A stretch of 64,000 nt of DNA from Blastocladiella emersonii ATCC 22665 (lineage: Eukaryota; Blastocladiomycota; Blastocladiomycetes; Blastocladiales; Blastocladiaceae), in contig JANHCV010000003.1 in assembly GCA_025594325.1 (NCBI GenBank), positions 2,232,001 to 2,296,000 on the forward strand. Direction: 5' to 3'. Shown here one piece after another: positions 46,280 to 54,902 of the stretch; position 1 is the first letter of the stretch, and each line of letters begins with the position of its first letter. The notes beneath the pieces were generated by a model. The model searched no databases, was not told the origin of the DNA, and saw nothing but the letters and a program-made list of their open reading frames with translations. Made by a program: the position numbers and the translations under genes.

Positions 46280-46954
46280 TTGCCCCTTGCACCACAAACA
46301 TCGTGTCCCATCGTTCAATCTGTTGCCTTGAATCACCTCTCAAGTGCCGAGGAGCGCTGAAACTGACGCGATCATGGCAAGGATCACTCGCGGACCGGAC
46401 CCCTTGCGTCTGCCTCTCGCTCACGCCGTGCTCGGCTGCCGATCCACATCACATCCCTAGTGCGAGATGGACGACTTCTGAAGAGTACATGTCAGCGCTC
46501 TCCCGAGTCAGCTGTAGGGGTTGGAGGTGCTCGTTGATGCGGTGCCGCGCAGCACAAGCACTCGCGCGACTCGCGACTCGCGACGCGACGAAGCCGCCGG
46601 GGTGGTCGTCACTCCTGGCCGCCGTTGACCGAAACTTGAACCTGCCCGCCTCATTGGTCCCGACTCTCGTCGAGCGGTTGACCGGATTCTACTTTGTCGC
46701 CATGGACCGCCAAGATAATCGGTTCGAGCGACGTTGGTGATTGCGCTCATTGCTGCAAGAGTGTGGGGGAGACGAAAATGACGCCTTGCTGTGGCGCAAC
46801 GCGTCGCGGCTGCGCCTCAGTCGCGTCTCACGTCGCACTTTCCCACGCGCGCGGGCCGCTCGGCCGGACGCGTCGCGTCCCTATCGCACGCACTCTCCGC
46901 AACCAATACACCGCCCGACTGGATACGAGCAGCACACTTGCAGCACTGACTACC
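46280..46954. other. Intergenic region between tRNA-Pro and the F-box-like gene
   Basis: This 675-bp gap shows no supported gene. It must contain the promoter of the + strand gene starting at 46955. The open frame of that gene extends upstream to 46694, but the upstream residues show no conserved features. Confidence 0.4.
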
Positions 46955-49120
46955 ATGAAGCATAAACCCGGCGGCGGCGGCGACCGCAAGCGCAAATCGC
47001 TCCGCGACATGGCGCGGGACGCCTGGCAACGCGTCACTTCGCGGCGTCCCGCGTCTTCGTCTTCCTCGGCGTCTCCCTCTTCTCTTCCGGCCGAAGAAAC
47101 AAATGTATCAACTCCGACCACGCGAGCTCTTGATACGAACGTGGACCAGGATCATGCGGCCCAAGTGGATTGCGCGGCTCCATCCTTTGCATCGAACCAG
47201 GTCCCGACGACGGCTCAATTCGGGCACGCCGGCTCTCATTCATCTCAAATCGCTGGTCCAGGCGCTCAGCCTCCTACCTTGCCGCGTCCCGAGCGGAAGC
47301 AGTATTTTCTCGCACCCCGGGACCCTGCTGCACCCGATCCGATGCCAATGCTCTCATGCCGGCCTGAACCTCCGTCGTCGGGCGGCTCCATGATCCCCAC
47401 GCACCTCACAACAGGCGTTTCTTTCAATAATCTCAAGTTTAACAAACCGCGCGCGAGCTCTCCGCCTGCTCCCCCGCCTCCGCCGCCTGGTGCTCTCTGT
47501 CGCATCGTCAACAAGGACGACATCCTCAAGGACAGCCTCGACCCGCTCGGCCAGCAAATCGGGCCACCGACGGAGCAGTCCTCGCTTCTCTTCTCGCAGA
47601 TCCCGGACGACATCATGCTCGACATACTTGGACTTCTCATCTCGCCCGCTCACGGTTCGAAATACTTGCGCTCTATGCCCAAACCGCTGATCGGATTCGC
47701 CAATGCCTCGCGTCACACCTACCGCCTTGCCACTGAGGCGTATGCCTCGCGTCGTGGTCTCTTCCTTGGCGGCAAACTCACATCCGATACAGCTGGGTCA
47801 GCTCCACCGGTCCTCGAGCTTCTCGCACAACCACCCTTGATGTCGCATCGCGCGGGCGCCCTCATCCTGTATGTTTCGCTCAACAAGGCGACAACCTTTT
47901 TCGAGGAGTACGTGCGACTCGACGATATTCAAGTTTGCATCAACGGGGTTCGCGACGTCCGCGTGAGTATCGGCGGAGGCACGGGCGCGGAATTGGCGGG
48001 ACTGCCGGCCTCTTGGTACACCAACATCGGGCGCAGCCTTGGCCGCGCCGTTCTCAAACGGACGTCTAACCTGCTCAACGGAGAACCGTTCTCGCTCCGG
48101 TTTTGGGCCCATAGTCCACTGGCGTGCAAAAACGCCGGTCACGTCTTTGACGGCTTCGCACAAGAAGTCCCCGCGAACTTGCTTTGTTCACTCGCTGTCT
48201 CGTTTCTGGACTCGAAAGTCGGATTGACCCGGTTGCTCTCATTTGACCTCTCTAATTTCCAGGCTCTCACCCGCATGTCGTACACGGCCGCTACGATAAC
48301 GGCCACCGTCCTCGCGAACATACTGACTCTTCCACGCCTTGCCGAGCTGCACGTTGCCGCTCTTCCCGTGGCTGACCTTGAGCACAACGCTGCGGTCCTT
48401 GGGGACGCACCATCATCGCCAAAGTCACTTCGCTACTTCCGGCTCACCATGGTGATGAACAACCACTCGTTTGGATTACAAAGCGAGCGCTTTTCTCACG
48501 CCCCGGACGCTTGGTTCTGCGTGCTTGCTCGGGCCCAGCCAATCTCGTACACCATCTTGACGGATTCCGAGGACGCCAACCTCGTCCTTGCACACATCGG
48601 GGCCATCAATGCCGCGCGGCTAACGCAGCTCATGGTGCATTCGTCGATCCCCGGATTCAACACGCCAGCCGTGCTCTCAGCGCTCCCGCCTTCAGTCCTT
48701 GCGCTTGATTTTGGCGTTGATGAACTCAACGATCGTCGCATACCTGTCGTCGCGCCGCGGACTCCGAGCTCGCCCAACTCCTGCATCACCTTTGTCGAGA
48801 CCAGCGAGGCAGCGTGGTTGGCCATGATTCGTTGCGGTGTCACTAAGTGGACGCCGCGCCTCCAAGTCATCCGCGTCAACGTTTCCAGTCCTAACGGACT
48901 CGCCGTGCTTCTCATTCTCGACTCGTTCACGAAACACGTCGCTGGAACGAGCTGGACGCGCTTCGAGGTGCTCTTTGGCCAGACTTTCCCGTCGGCGGAC
49001 TTGGGTGTGGCCGAGTTTCTCGCATTGCTCCCGGCCAAGTGTTCCCGCTGGTCGGGTCGCGTGCTGCACATCCGCGGGCGCGAGTCGAAGCGCGTCGTCT
49101 TGACTCGGGGTACGGCGTGA
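46955..49120 (+). CDS. F-box-like protein with a long C-terminal repeat domain, unknown substrate
   Basis: One exon, about 721 residues from the ATG at 46955 (context TACC before ATG, start MKHKPGGGGDRKRK). The first about 205 residues are Ser/Pro-rich, basic at the very start and disordered, with a run of prolines near 170-178. A segment at about 211-260 (FSQIPDDIMLDILGLLISP, then PLIGFANASRHTYRLATEAY) has the pattern of an F-box. The remaining about 450 residues are rich in Leu, Ser and Ala with strand-helix alternation (LARAQPISYTILTDSEDANL, LPPSVLALDFGVDELNDRR), as in fungal F-box proteins that carry irregular leucine-rich repeats. If so, it would recruit substrates to an SCF ubiquitin ligase. 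The F-box call is moderate and the repeat call weak. Codon use is less GC-biased than in neighbouring housekeeping genes, like the DUF4470 trio. Confidence 0.68.
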   Translation: MKHKPGGGGDRKRKSLRDMARDAWQRVTSRRPASSSSSASPSSLPAEETNVSTPTTRALDTNVDQDHAAQVDCAAPSFASNQVPTTAQFGHAGSHSSQIAGPGAQPPTLPRPERKQYFLAPRDPAAPDPMPMLSCRPEPPSSGGSMIPTHLTTGVSFNNLKFNKPRASSPPAPPPPPPGALCRIVNKDDILKDSLDPLGQQIGPPTEQSSLLFSQIPDDIMLDILGLLISPAHGSKYLRSMPKPLIGFANASRHTYRLATEAYASRRGLFLGGKLTSDTAGSAPPVLELLAQPPLMSHRAGALILYVSLNKATTFFEEYVRLDDIQVCINGVRDVRVSIGGGTGAELAGLPASWYTNIGRSLGRAVLKRTSNLLNGEPFSLRFWAHSPLACKNAGHVFDGFAQEVPANLLCSLAVSFLDSKVGLTRLLSFDLSNFQALTRMSYTAATITATVLANILTLPRLAELHVAALPVADLEHNAAVLGDAPSSPKSLRYFRLTMVMNNHSFGLQSERFSHAPDAWFCVLARAQPISYTILTDSEDANLVLAHIGAINAARLTQLMVHSSIPGFNTPAVLSALPPSVLALDFGVDELNDRRIPVVAPRTPSSPNSCITFVETSEAAWLAMIRCGVTKWTPRLQVIRVNVSSPNGLAVLLILDSFTKHVAGTSWTRFEVLFGQTFPSADLGVAEFLALLPAKCSRWSGRVLHIRGRESKRVVLTRGTA

Positions 49121-49145
49121 ACGAGCGGGCCCGGCTTCGACAATT

Positions 49146-49180
49146 TGTGGTGGTGGTGGTGGTGGTGGTGGTGGTGGTGT
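49146..49180. repeat. (TGG)n microsatellite
   Basis: About 11-12 uninterrupted TGG triplets, 25 bp after the stop of the F-box-like gene. It is outside any supported reading frame and is a likely length-variable site. Confidence 0.9.
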
Positions 49181-49568
49181 AGTTTCAGTTGTGCTGATAA
49201 AACCGACTTTGCTGAGCGACATGTGTGGTGCGCCTGACGGGCGATCCTAACTTCGCTGAGATGCCTGCGAAGGTCGTTCGGGGTGCCGCGTCTTTTAATC
49301 AGAGCTTTCTCGATTCACACGGTGTACGCCTCGATTACAATTTCCCTCTCTTTTTACTGGATAACACGTCCCCACTGTGCTTTCCGGCCAGGCGAAAGAC
49401 GTGTTCGAATATCATGTGACTATCATGCTGTGGCGCAGCGCGTCCCGCGCGCGTCGTTGAGGGTGTCCCCACGAGCTCGTTAAGAGCTTCGGTGGCCATT
49501 TAAGCATCTCCGCCGCTTGATGCGCACCAAACTCGTTCCATTCGACGCGACGACGTGCACGGAAGTAC

Positions 49569-49592
49569 GCGACTGCGACTGCGACTGCGACT
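49569..49592. repeat. Four tandem copies of GCGACT
   Basis: Four perfect hexamers in a non-coding, AT-richer region. Simple sequence repeat. Confidence 0.85.
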
Positions 49593-49751
49593 GACCGCCT
49601 CTTCGTTTCGGGGCCCAAAGTCGAGGGACCCCCGACCTTGTGCATGTATCTATTGGCGAATCACTTGAGAGTTACACGAAACGTGTTGGTCGACATGTGG
49701 CTCACCTATAACGGAATGAGTCTTCAAGTAGAATGAAATAAGACTTAGAGT

Positions 49752-50310
49752 TCAAACGAAACGAGTCTTTGAGTTCGGACGAACCAAGTCTTCAAATTGG
49801 AGCTTACTCTCAGGAAGCAGGTCAAAAGGATTAAAGAACGTTAACCCGTTATGAGTGAACCGTTGGTGCTGTTGTACTCTGGTGTTACCGCCGTCCTTGG
49901 CCGCGACTTCGTTGTGCTTGGTGTCAAAGAGGCTCACGCTTTCGTCGGTACGCGCAAGGTCCCATCGCATCGCGACCGTAAAGTCGGGGAGCGCCGCGAT
50001 GAACGTCGGGTCGGGCTTTTTCTTGCATGGTGGCGCGTCAAGGCTGCGACGAACTTAGCCAACGGATCGTCGTGACCCTCAGTGTCCCTGCGCATCAGCA
50101 CGGCGCACATGCGCGGCGAGCGGGCTCAGTGCCACACGCATACGGAGGCGACGGGGACAAGGCGGAAACGGTACAACGCGATGCGCCAGTGCGCGACATC
50201 GCGCACCTTGACATCGGCGGCAAGCCATGAGTCGAGGAAGATGTGTTTGCCTGGGTGCCGACTTTCTGCCAACAACTTGACCAAGTTAGCGGATGGAATG
50301 CACCTGCGTT
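49752..50310 (-). pseudogene. Probable decayed protein-coding gene fragment
   Basis: Reading the minus strand from about 50310, one frame encodes ordinary-looking protein (NLVKLLAESRHPGKHIFLDS, then WRIALYRFRLVPVASVCVWH) and is cut by a TGA near 50138. The same frame resumes (MCAVLMRRDTEGHDDPLAKF) and fades at about 50030. A different frame then carries KKPDPTFIAALPDFTVAMRW and continues as an open stretch to the TAG at 49752. A single ancestral exon with one stop and one frameshift explains this better than introns, since no GT...AG pair joins the pieces cleanly. The composition resembles the less GC-rich accessory genes nearby. No family recognised, and the original ends are unknown. Confidence 0.4.
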
Positions 50311-50813
50311 AACACAATTAGGTAACGCTATGATTTGTTGTCGATGTAACCCGAGCCGGTTGTGCCCGTTGGTCGGCGGTCTTCGAGGCGGAAGCGGCTG
50401 TGGCTCAGCCGACGCGTCGTTCATCTCACCCCTCCCCTCTCACACAGGCACCAAGTCACAGAACACGGAAAATGCATTCTACAGGAGACTAATAAACGAA
50501 CAAAAAACTTGCGCGCCTCGCGCGCGCCGTCGCCGGGAAACGCCAAGTGTAGGAAAAAGGTGCGATGCCCAAGTATACGACTGGACAAATTGATGAGTGG
50601 CGGCAACGGCGATGCCGCCGCGGGATGACGTTTCCCGTTCTAACGCGGGCGGGTGAGCGGGAAGAGGACGGTGATGAGATGCGAGGTGGTGATTAATGTA
50701 GGTACACGGTACGATGATGAGGGGCACGGAAGAATCAAAAACACAGGAGAGGGAGCGGAGGGAGCGGGCGGCGGGCGGAGTAGCACACACGCGACCAGCC
50801 AGCCGACCGAAAT

Positions 50814-52927
50814 CTAGCGCCGGATCAGGCTGACGAGCCCGACCAAGCTGAGCGTGACGAGGGCGCCCATGCCGACGAGGACCACGGGGTGCTCGAGCGG
50901 CTTGTCGCTGCTGAGGAAGTTGTCGAGCCACGTCATGGGCTTGGGCCCGGCCGCGGCGGCCGCAACCGCTCCTGGTGCTGCTGGCTGCACCTCGCCAGCG
51001 CCGGCCACGGCGCCGTACCCGACCACGTCGCCGACAGTCGCTGCCGTTGCGGACCGTTCGCGTGGTGCGGAGGCGGACGCGGGCGCGGACGCAGAGCCGT
51101 GCGAGAGGTTGGACCCGGGCGACGCCTGCATGGCGCGGGCGAGGTCGGCGCTGTTGCCCTGGTACAGCTCGGTAGCGGTATCGTCGTGGCCGTTGACGCC
51201 CGTCATGCCCGAGGTGCGTCGGCGCGGAAACTGCGCGGGTTCGGCGCCCGAGGACACGCCGTTGATCTTGAGCAGGATGCGGCGCTGGCCGGCGTCGCGC
51301 GCCATGGCGACGGCCGCGGCGAGGTCCGCGTCGCACTGCACGGCGATATCGTCGCCGTCCTCGTCCGAGTACGATAACGTGTTGATCTCGACGTGCGCGC
51401 CGATCTTCTCCTTGAGGAGCGACACGAGGAACGCGAGGTTGGTCGGCGACGTGACGCGGTGCACCTGCAGCGTCGACGGGTCGCGGAACTTGAAGATGAA
51501 GCACTGCTCCGGGTCGAACCCGGGCACGCCGCCGGTCCCGCTGCCGCCGAGGTAGGTCACCGAGTCCGACACGACCGACGCCGAGTCGGACGGCCGGATG
51601 AGCGAGGGCGCCGAGGGCCCGCCGACGCCGCCGCCGGACCGTTCCGGATGCGACAGGAGCGACTCGGTATCACCGCCGATGGTGGTGCCGTTATTTTCGG
51701 GGGCAAACGTCGAAGTCCAGAACTCGTTCCAGGCGGGCCCGTCCTGCTCGCGCGCCGCGGTGATCTTCTCAAGCACGTTGTAGGTGAGCTTGAGCACGTC
51801 GACGAGGCCAATGACCTCGGTGCCGTCGACGACGGGCAGGTGCAGGTAGCGGTTGTCGTGCATCATCTTGAGCGCGTCGTAGATGGAGGTGTTGGTGTTG
51901 CACGTGTCGGGGTGCGGGGTCATGACGCGGATGATGGAGGTGACCGAGGGGTCGGCCTTGACGGACATGACGCGCAGGACAATGTCCTTGGAGGTGAAGA
52001 TGCCGGCGAGGCGGTGGTTGTCCTCGAAGATGAGCACGGCCGTCGACTTGAACTGCTTCATGGCGCGGGCCGCGTCCTTGACCGTGGCCTTGAGCGTGAG
52101 CTCGGGCGGCATCATGGACTCGGCCGAGAGGATGGACGAGAGGTCCGGGCACAGCATCTTCTGTCGGATCATCTCGAACTGCTGCGACAGGGCGGCGTTG
52201 ATGCCCGTGGAGGCCCAGTCGCGCTGCACGTCCTCGAGCGCGTCGGTCAGCTTCTTGCTGGACCCGTAGATGGTGTCGATGCGCTCGAGGGCCTCGTACA
52301 GGCACTTGGTGATGTCGAGGACGCCGACCACGTCGCCCTCGTCGTCCATGACGGGCAGGTGGCGGAACCCGCCCGAGATCATGGTGGAGAGGGCCTCGGA
52401 GGCGGTCGAGTTGGCGTTGACAAACTGCACGTTTTTGGTCATGACCTCGAAGACCTTGGTCGAGTTGATGTCGAGGCCCTCGGCCACGACGCGGAAGGCG
52501 AGGTCCTTGTCGGTGATGATGCCGCACAGGCGGTCCTGCTGGTCGACGACGAGCAGGGCGTCGCACCGGCGCGCGGCCATGAGCTGGGCCGCGTCAAAGG
52601 CGCGCACCGACTGGCGGATGGTGACGGGCGGGGTCGGGCGCAGCGCAGCGACGGTGCCGGCCTTGGCGTGCGGGATGAGCGACGCCTGCGATTGGCTCCG
52701 CGCGGGCGTGCGGCGGCCCGACTTGCGCATGAGCTCTGCGGGGAGGCGAGGGCGACAGTGAGCAAGGGGCCGGCAGCACAGCATCGGGGCGGCAAGAGCA
52801 GCGTACCCTGGTCGACCTTGCGGCGGATGGCGTCGTCCTTGGCCTTGTGGCGGCGGCGCGCGCCCGACGACGGGTCGGCCACGACGCTGGACACGGATCC
52901 CGTGCGCGAGAGGCCAGCGCTCATCAT
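50814..52927 (-). CDS. Four-CBS-domain plus PB1 protein with C-terminal membrane anchor (Mug70-like), two exons
   Basis: Exon 1 is 52927-52807, exon 2 is 52735-50814; the 71-nt phase-1 intron 52806-52736 runs GTACG to GCAG. About 680 residues. A basic Ser-rich start (MMSAGLSRTGSVSSVVADPS, then RRRHKAKDD) is followed by two CBS pairs at about 70-200 and 250-385 (GIITDKDLAFRVVAEGLDIN, RHLPVMDDEGDVVGVLDITK, GIFTSKDIVLRVMSVKADPS, LHLPVVDGTEVIGLVDVLKL). A PB1 domain lies at about 449-535 with an acidic SYSDEDGDDIAVQCDADL stretch. The chain ends in one hydrophobic segment (VVLVGMGALVTLSLVGLVSL) and RR, a tail anchor with almost no lumenal residues. CBS pairs usually sense adenine nucleotides and PB1 mediates pairing with other PB1 proteins. 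The architecture matches fungal CBS-PB1 proteins such as S. pombe Mug70. The exact role is not known from sequence. Confidence 0.88.
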
Positions 52928-53528
52928 GGTGGAGCGGCGGCGGGGTTGTTGTTGGTGGTGGTGGTGGTAGGCTCACAGGTCTAGCAGCGGTAGCTGACGC
53001 TGGGCCCGAATCTGGGGGTCGAGGAACGACGACGACGAGTCCTGCAGCTGCTCACGAGGGAGAACAGGCAGGCCGGGTAGGAGAACCAGTGCGCGGTCCT
53101 CGATGAAGCGCGGGCCGCGAGAGGGTGTCGATGCGTCTAGCCGCGATGCGGGCGGCGGCGGTTCGTTGCAGGTGGGGGGTGTAGGCGATGGCCGCGAGCA
53201 GCGATGGGAGCCTGCGCACGAGAGAGAGGGTCTGCCGCGGGCGTGGCGGCGGAGGCGGTGCGAGCAGCGAGGGAAATGTGCAACGTTCCGCAAATCAAGC
53301 CCACGCTAGGCAACTTTATGCTGCGCTGTCGCTGTCGCTGCCGCTGGCCATGTCGAGCGGGCAGAGACGGCTCCCCGGACCGCCCGATCGCCGAGGCAGC
53401 TGAGCCACGTGCGGCCGCGTCACATGATTTCTCGACGCGCCCTTGAGCCCTCGGCTTCGAGTCCACGCTCCCCGCTCCTCTTCCAGCTTGCTCACATCCC
53501 TCGCAATCACACACGTTAAGCTCATGCA
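52928..53528. promoter_or_regulatory. Divergent promoter region between the CBS/PB1 and F-box genes
   Basis: This 600-bp gap lies between two genes reading apart. A (TGG/CCA)-rich run sits just upstream of the CBS/PB1 start, and a short imperfect GCTGTC hexamer repeat at about 53323-53346. No gene or defined factor site is supported. Confidence 0.4.
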
Positions 53529-54902
53529 ATGCTGACCATGGGTCAAACCGGCTCCTTCCCCTCAACGTGTCAAGACAATATGACAGTCGAGTGGTCCGCG
53601 CTGCCGGACCTCGCGCTGCTCTCAGTTCTCGCGAGGCTGACCGTCCGCGACCTCTTTTCGCTCGCCGCAGCGTCGCGCGCATGGCACACCCGCCTTTCGC
53701 CGAGCAACGACGATCTGTGGGCCGCCCTCTTGCACATCTACGCTCCCGTTGCCGCGCCCGTCCTTCTCGCGCGCCACTCGCTAAACGTGCTCGGCATGGA
53801 CCTCCACCACGCTCTCTTGCTCGCTATCTCTTTCCCAAAAACCACCGCGACCCGCATCCACCAGTGGGGCGAGCATTACAACGGAGCGGACAACTGGTGG
53901 ACGCCGCGTGGCGTCACCTCGCTGCCCGCGTTTGCGCCCGTCTCGCGCGCGCCCATCGTGCAGCTCGCCATGACGGGGTTCGGCACATTCGCCGTGTATT
54001 CTGACGGCATGCTGCTTCGTGCGGGCAGCATCGGGCAGCACGACTCGGGTCGATCGTGTGCTGTGCTGCCGACCGGCGTGAAGCGCGTCGTCGCCGGCCG
54101 CACCGTGCTCGCGTACCAAGACGCGATGGATTGCTGGCGAATACTCGCGGCCGGCTACTCGAGCGCAACAGCGGCGCCCGTGCTGACCTACGCCCCACGC
54201 GACCCGCACCGCGTGCTTGTTGGGTCGGGCGCGAGCGGGGTGGTCGCGTTTGACCCGAACGCGGATGACCCGCACGTTGTCTTCGTCAACAGCGGGTACT
54301 CGACGCGGCGAATTGCGCTTCCGCTCGACGCGGACGAGGTGGTAGCAGTGGGCGGCAACCTCGACCAGGTCGTTGTCGCGACTCGCAAGCGCGTACTCAA
54401 GACCAAACTGCCATCGCTCCCTGCTTTCGCCGAGGCACTCGTTGTCGATTGGATGACCGCTTTCGAAGCCGATCCTGACGAGAAAATCACGGCTCTCACC
54501 ACGTTCTGGCAGTCCATGGCTGTCACCACTACGCGTCGCGTCGTCGTCATCCACCCTCTCACTTATTCCTCTCTCGCCACGACCACGCTGCCCGTCCCGC
54601 CCTCGGCGATTCGCCAAGTCGCACTCGGCAACCGGAGCTTTGGGTACCTGACGCACGACGGCCGCGTCTTCACGTGGGACCCGCGCGGACTTGACGGCCG
54701 TCTGCGCCCTGACCTCGCGACAGCGCCCGTGGTCGCCGTCGAGAAGCGCGAGTACGCGGCGAGCCGTAACGCTGCGCTGCACCTCGCCATGGGCGGATCC
54801 ATGGCCGCGGTCGTCGTGATCGACCTCGACGCGTCCCGCCGAGGACTAAGCAGTGTAATGAACAGCGTGTCGGACATGTGGAATCGCTTTCAGAACTTCT
54901 GA
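53529..54902 (+). CDS. F-box protein with a possible RCC1-like beta-propeller
   Basis: One exon, up to 457 residues. Three in-frame ATGs compete (53529, 53538, 53580); 53538 has the best context and 53580 (MTVEW) lies right at the F-box, so the true length is 441-457. The F-box is ALPDLALLSVLARLTVRDLF followed by SLAAASRAWHTRL, then a Trp (DDLWAALL), a good match to the consensus. The rest alternates short strands with Gly-rich turns (FGTFAVYSDGMLLRAGSIGQ, RSFGYLTHDGRVFTWDPRGL), which resembles degenerate RCC1-type propeller blades, as in yeast Saf1 (F-box plus RCC1-like). The inferred job is a substrate receptor for an SCF ubiquitin ligase; the target is unknown. Codon use is less GC-extreme than that of the conserved genes. 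Confidence 0.72.
   Translation: MLTMGQTGSFPSTCQDNMTVEWSALPDLALLSVLARLTVRDLFSLAAASRAWHTRLSPSNDDLWAALLHIYAPVAAPVLLARHSLNVLGMDLHHALLLAISFPKTTATRIHQWGEHYNGADNWWTPRGVTSLPAFAPVSRAPIVQLAMTGFGTFAVYSDGMLLRAGSIGQHDSGRSCAVLPTGVKRVVAGRTVLAYQDAMDCWRILAAGYSSATAAPVLTYAPRDPHRVLVGSGASGVVAFDPNADDPHVVFVNSGYSTRRIALPLDADEVVAVGGNLDQVVVATRKRVLKTKLPSLPAFAEALVVDWMTAFEADPDEKITALTTFWQSMAVTTTRRVVVIHPLTYSSLATTTLPVPPSAIRQVALGNRSFGYLTHDGRVFTWDPRGLDGRLRPDLATAPVVAVEKREYAASRNAALHLAMGGSMAAVVVIDLDASRRGLSSVMNSVSDMWNRFQNF

Larger units (their letters stand above)
49181..50813. other. Gene-poor, AT-richer region with a gene relic and a hexamer repeat
   Basis: This 1.6-kb region is clearly less GC-rich than its surroundings, especially 49.64-49.82 kb, where imperfect copies of a short motif (GAGTCTT/AAGTCTT) recur several times. 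It contains four copies of the hexamer GCGACT (49569-49592), the relic at 49752-50310, and the probable 3' flank of the minus-strand CBS/PB1 gene (50.6-50.81 kb). No intact gene is seen. Confidence 0.45.
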
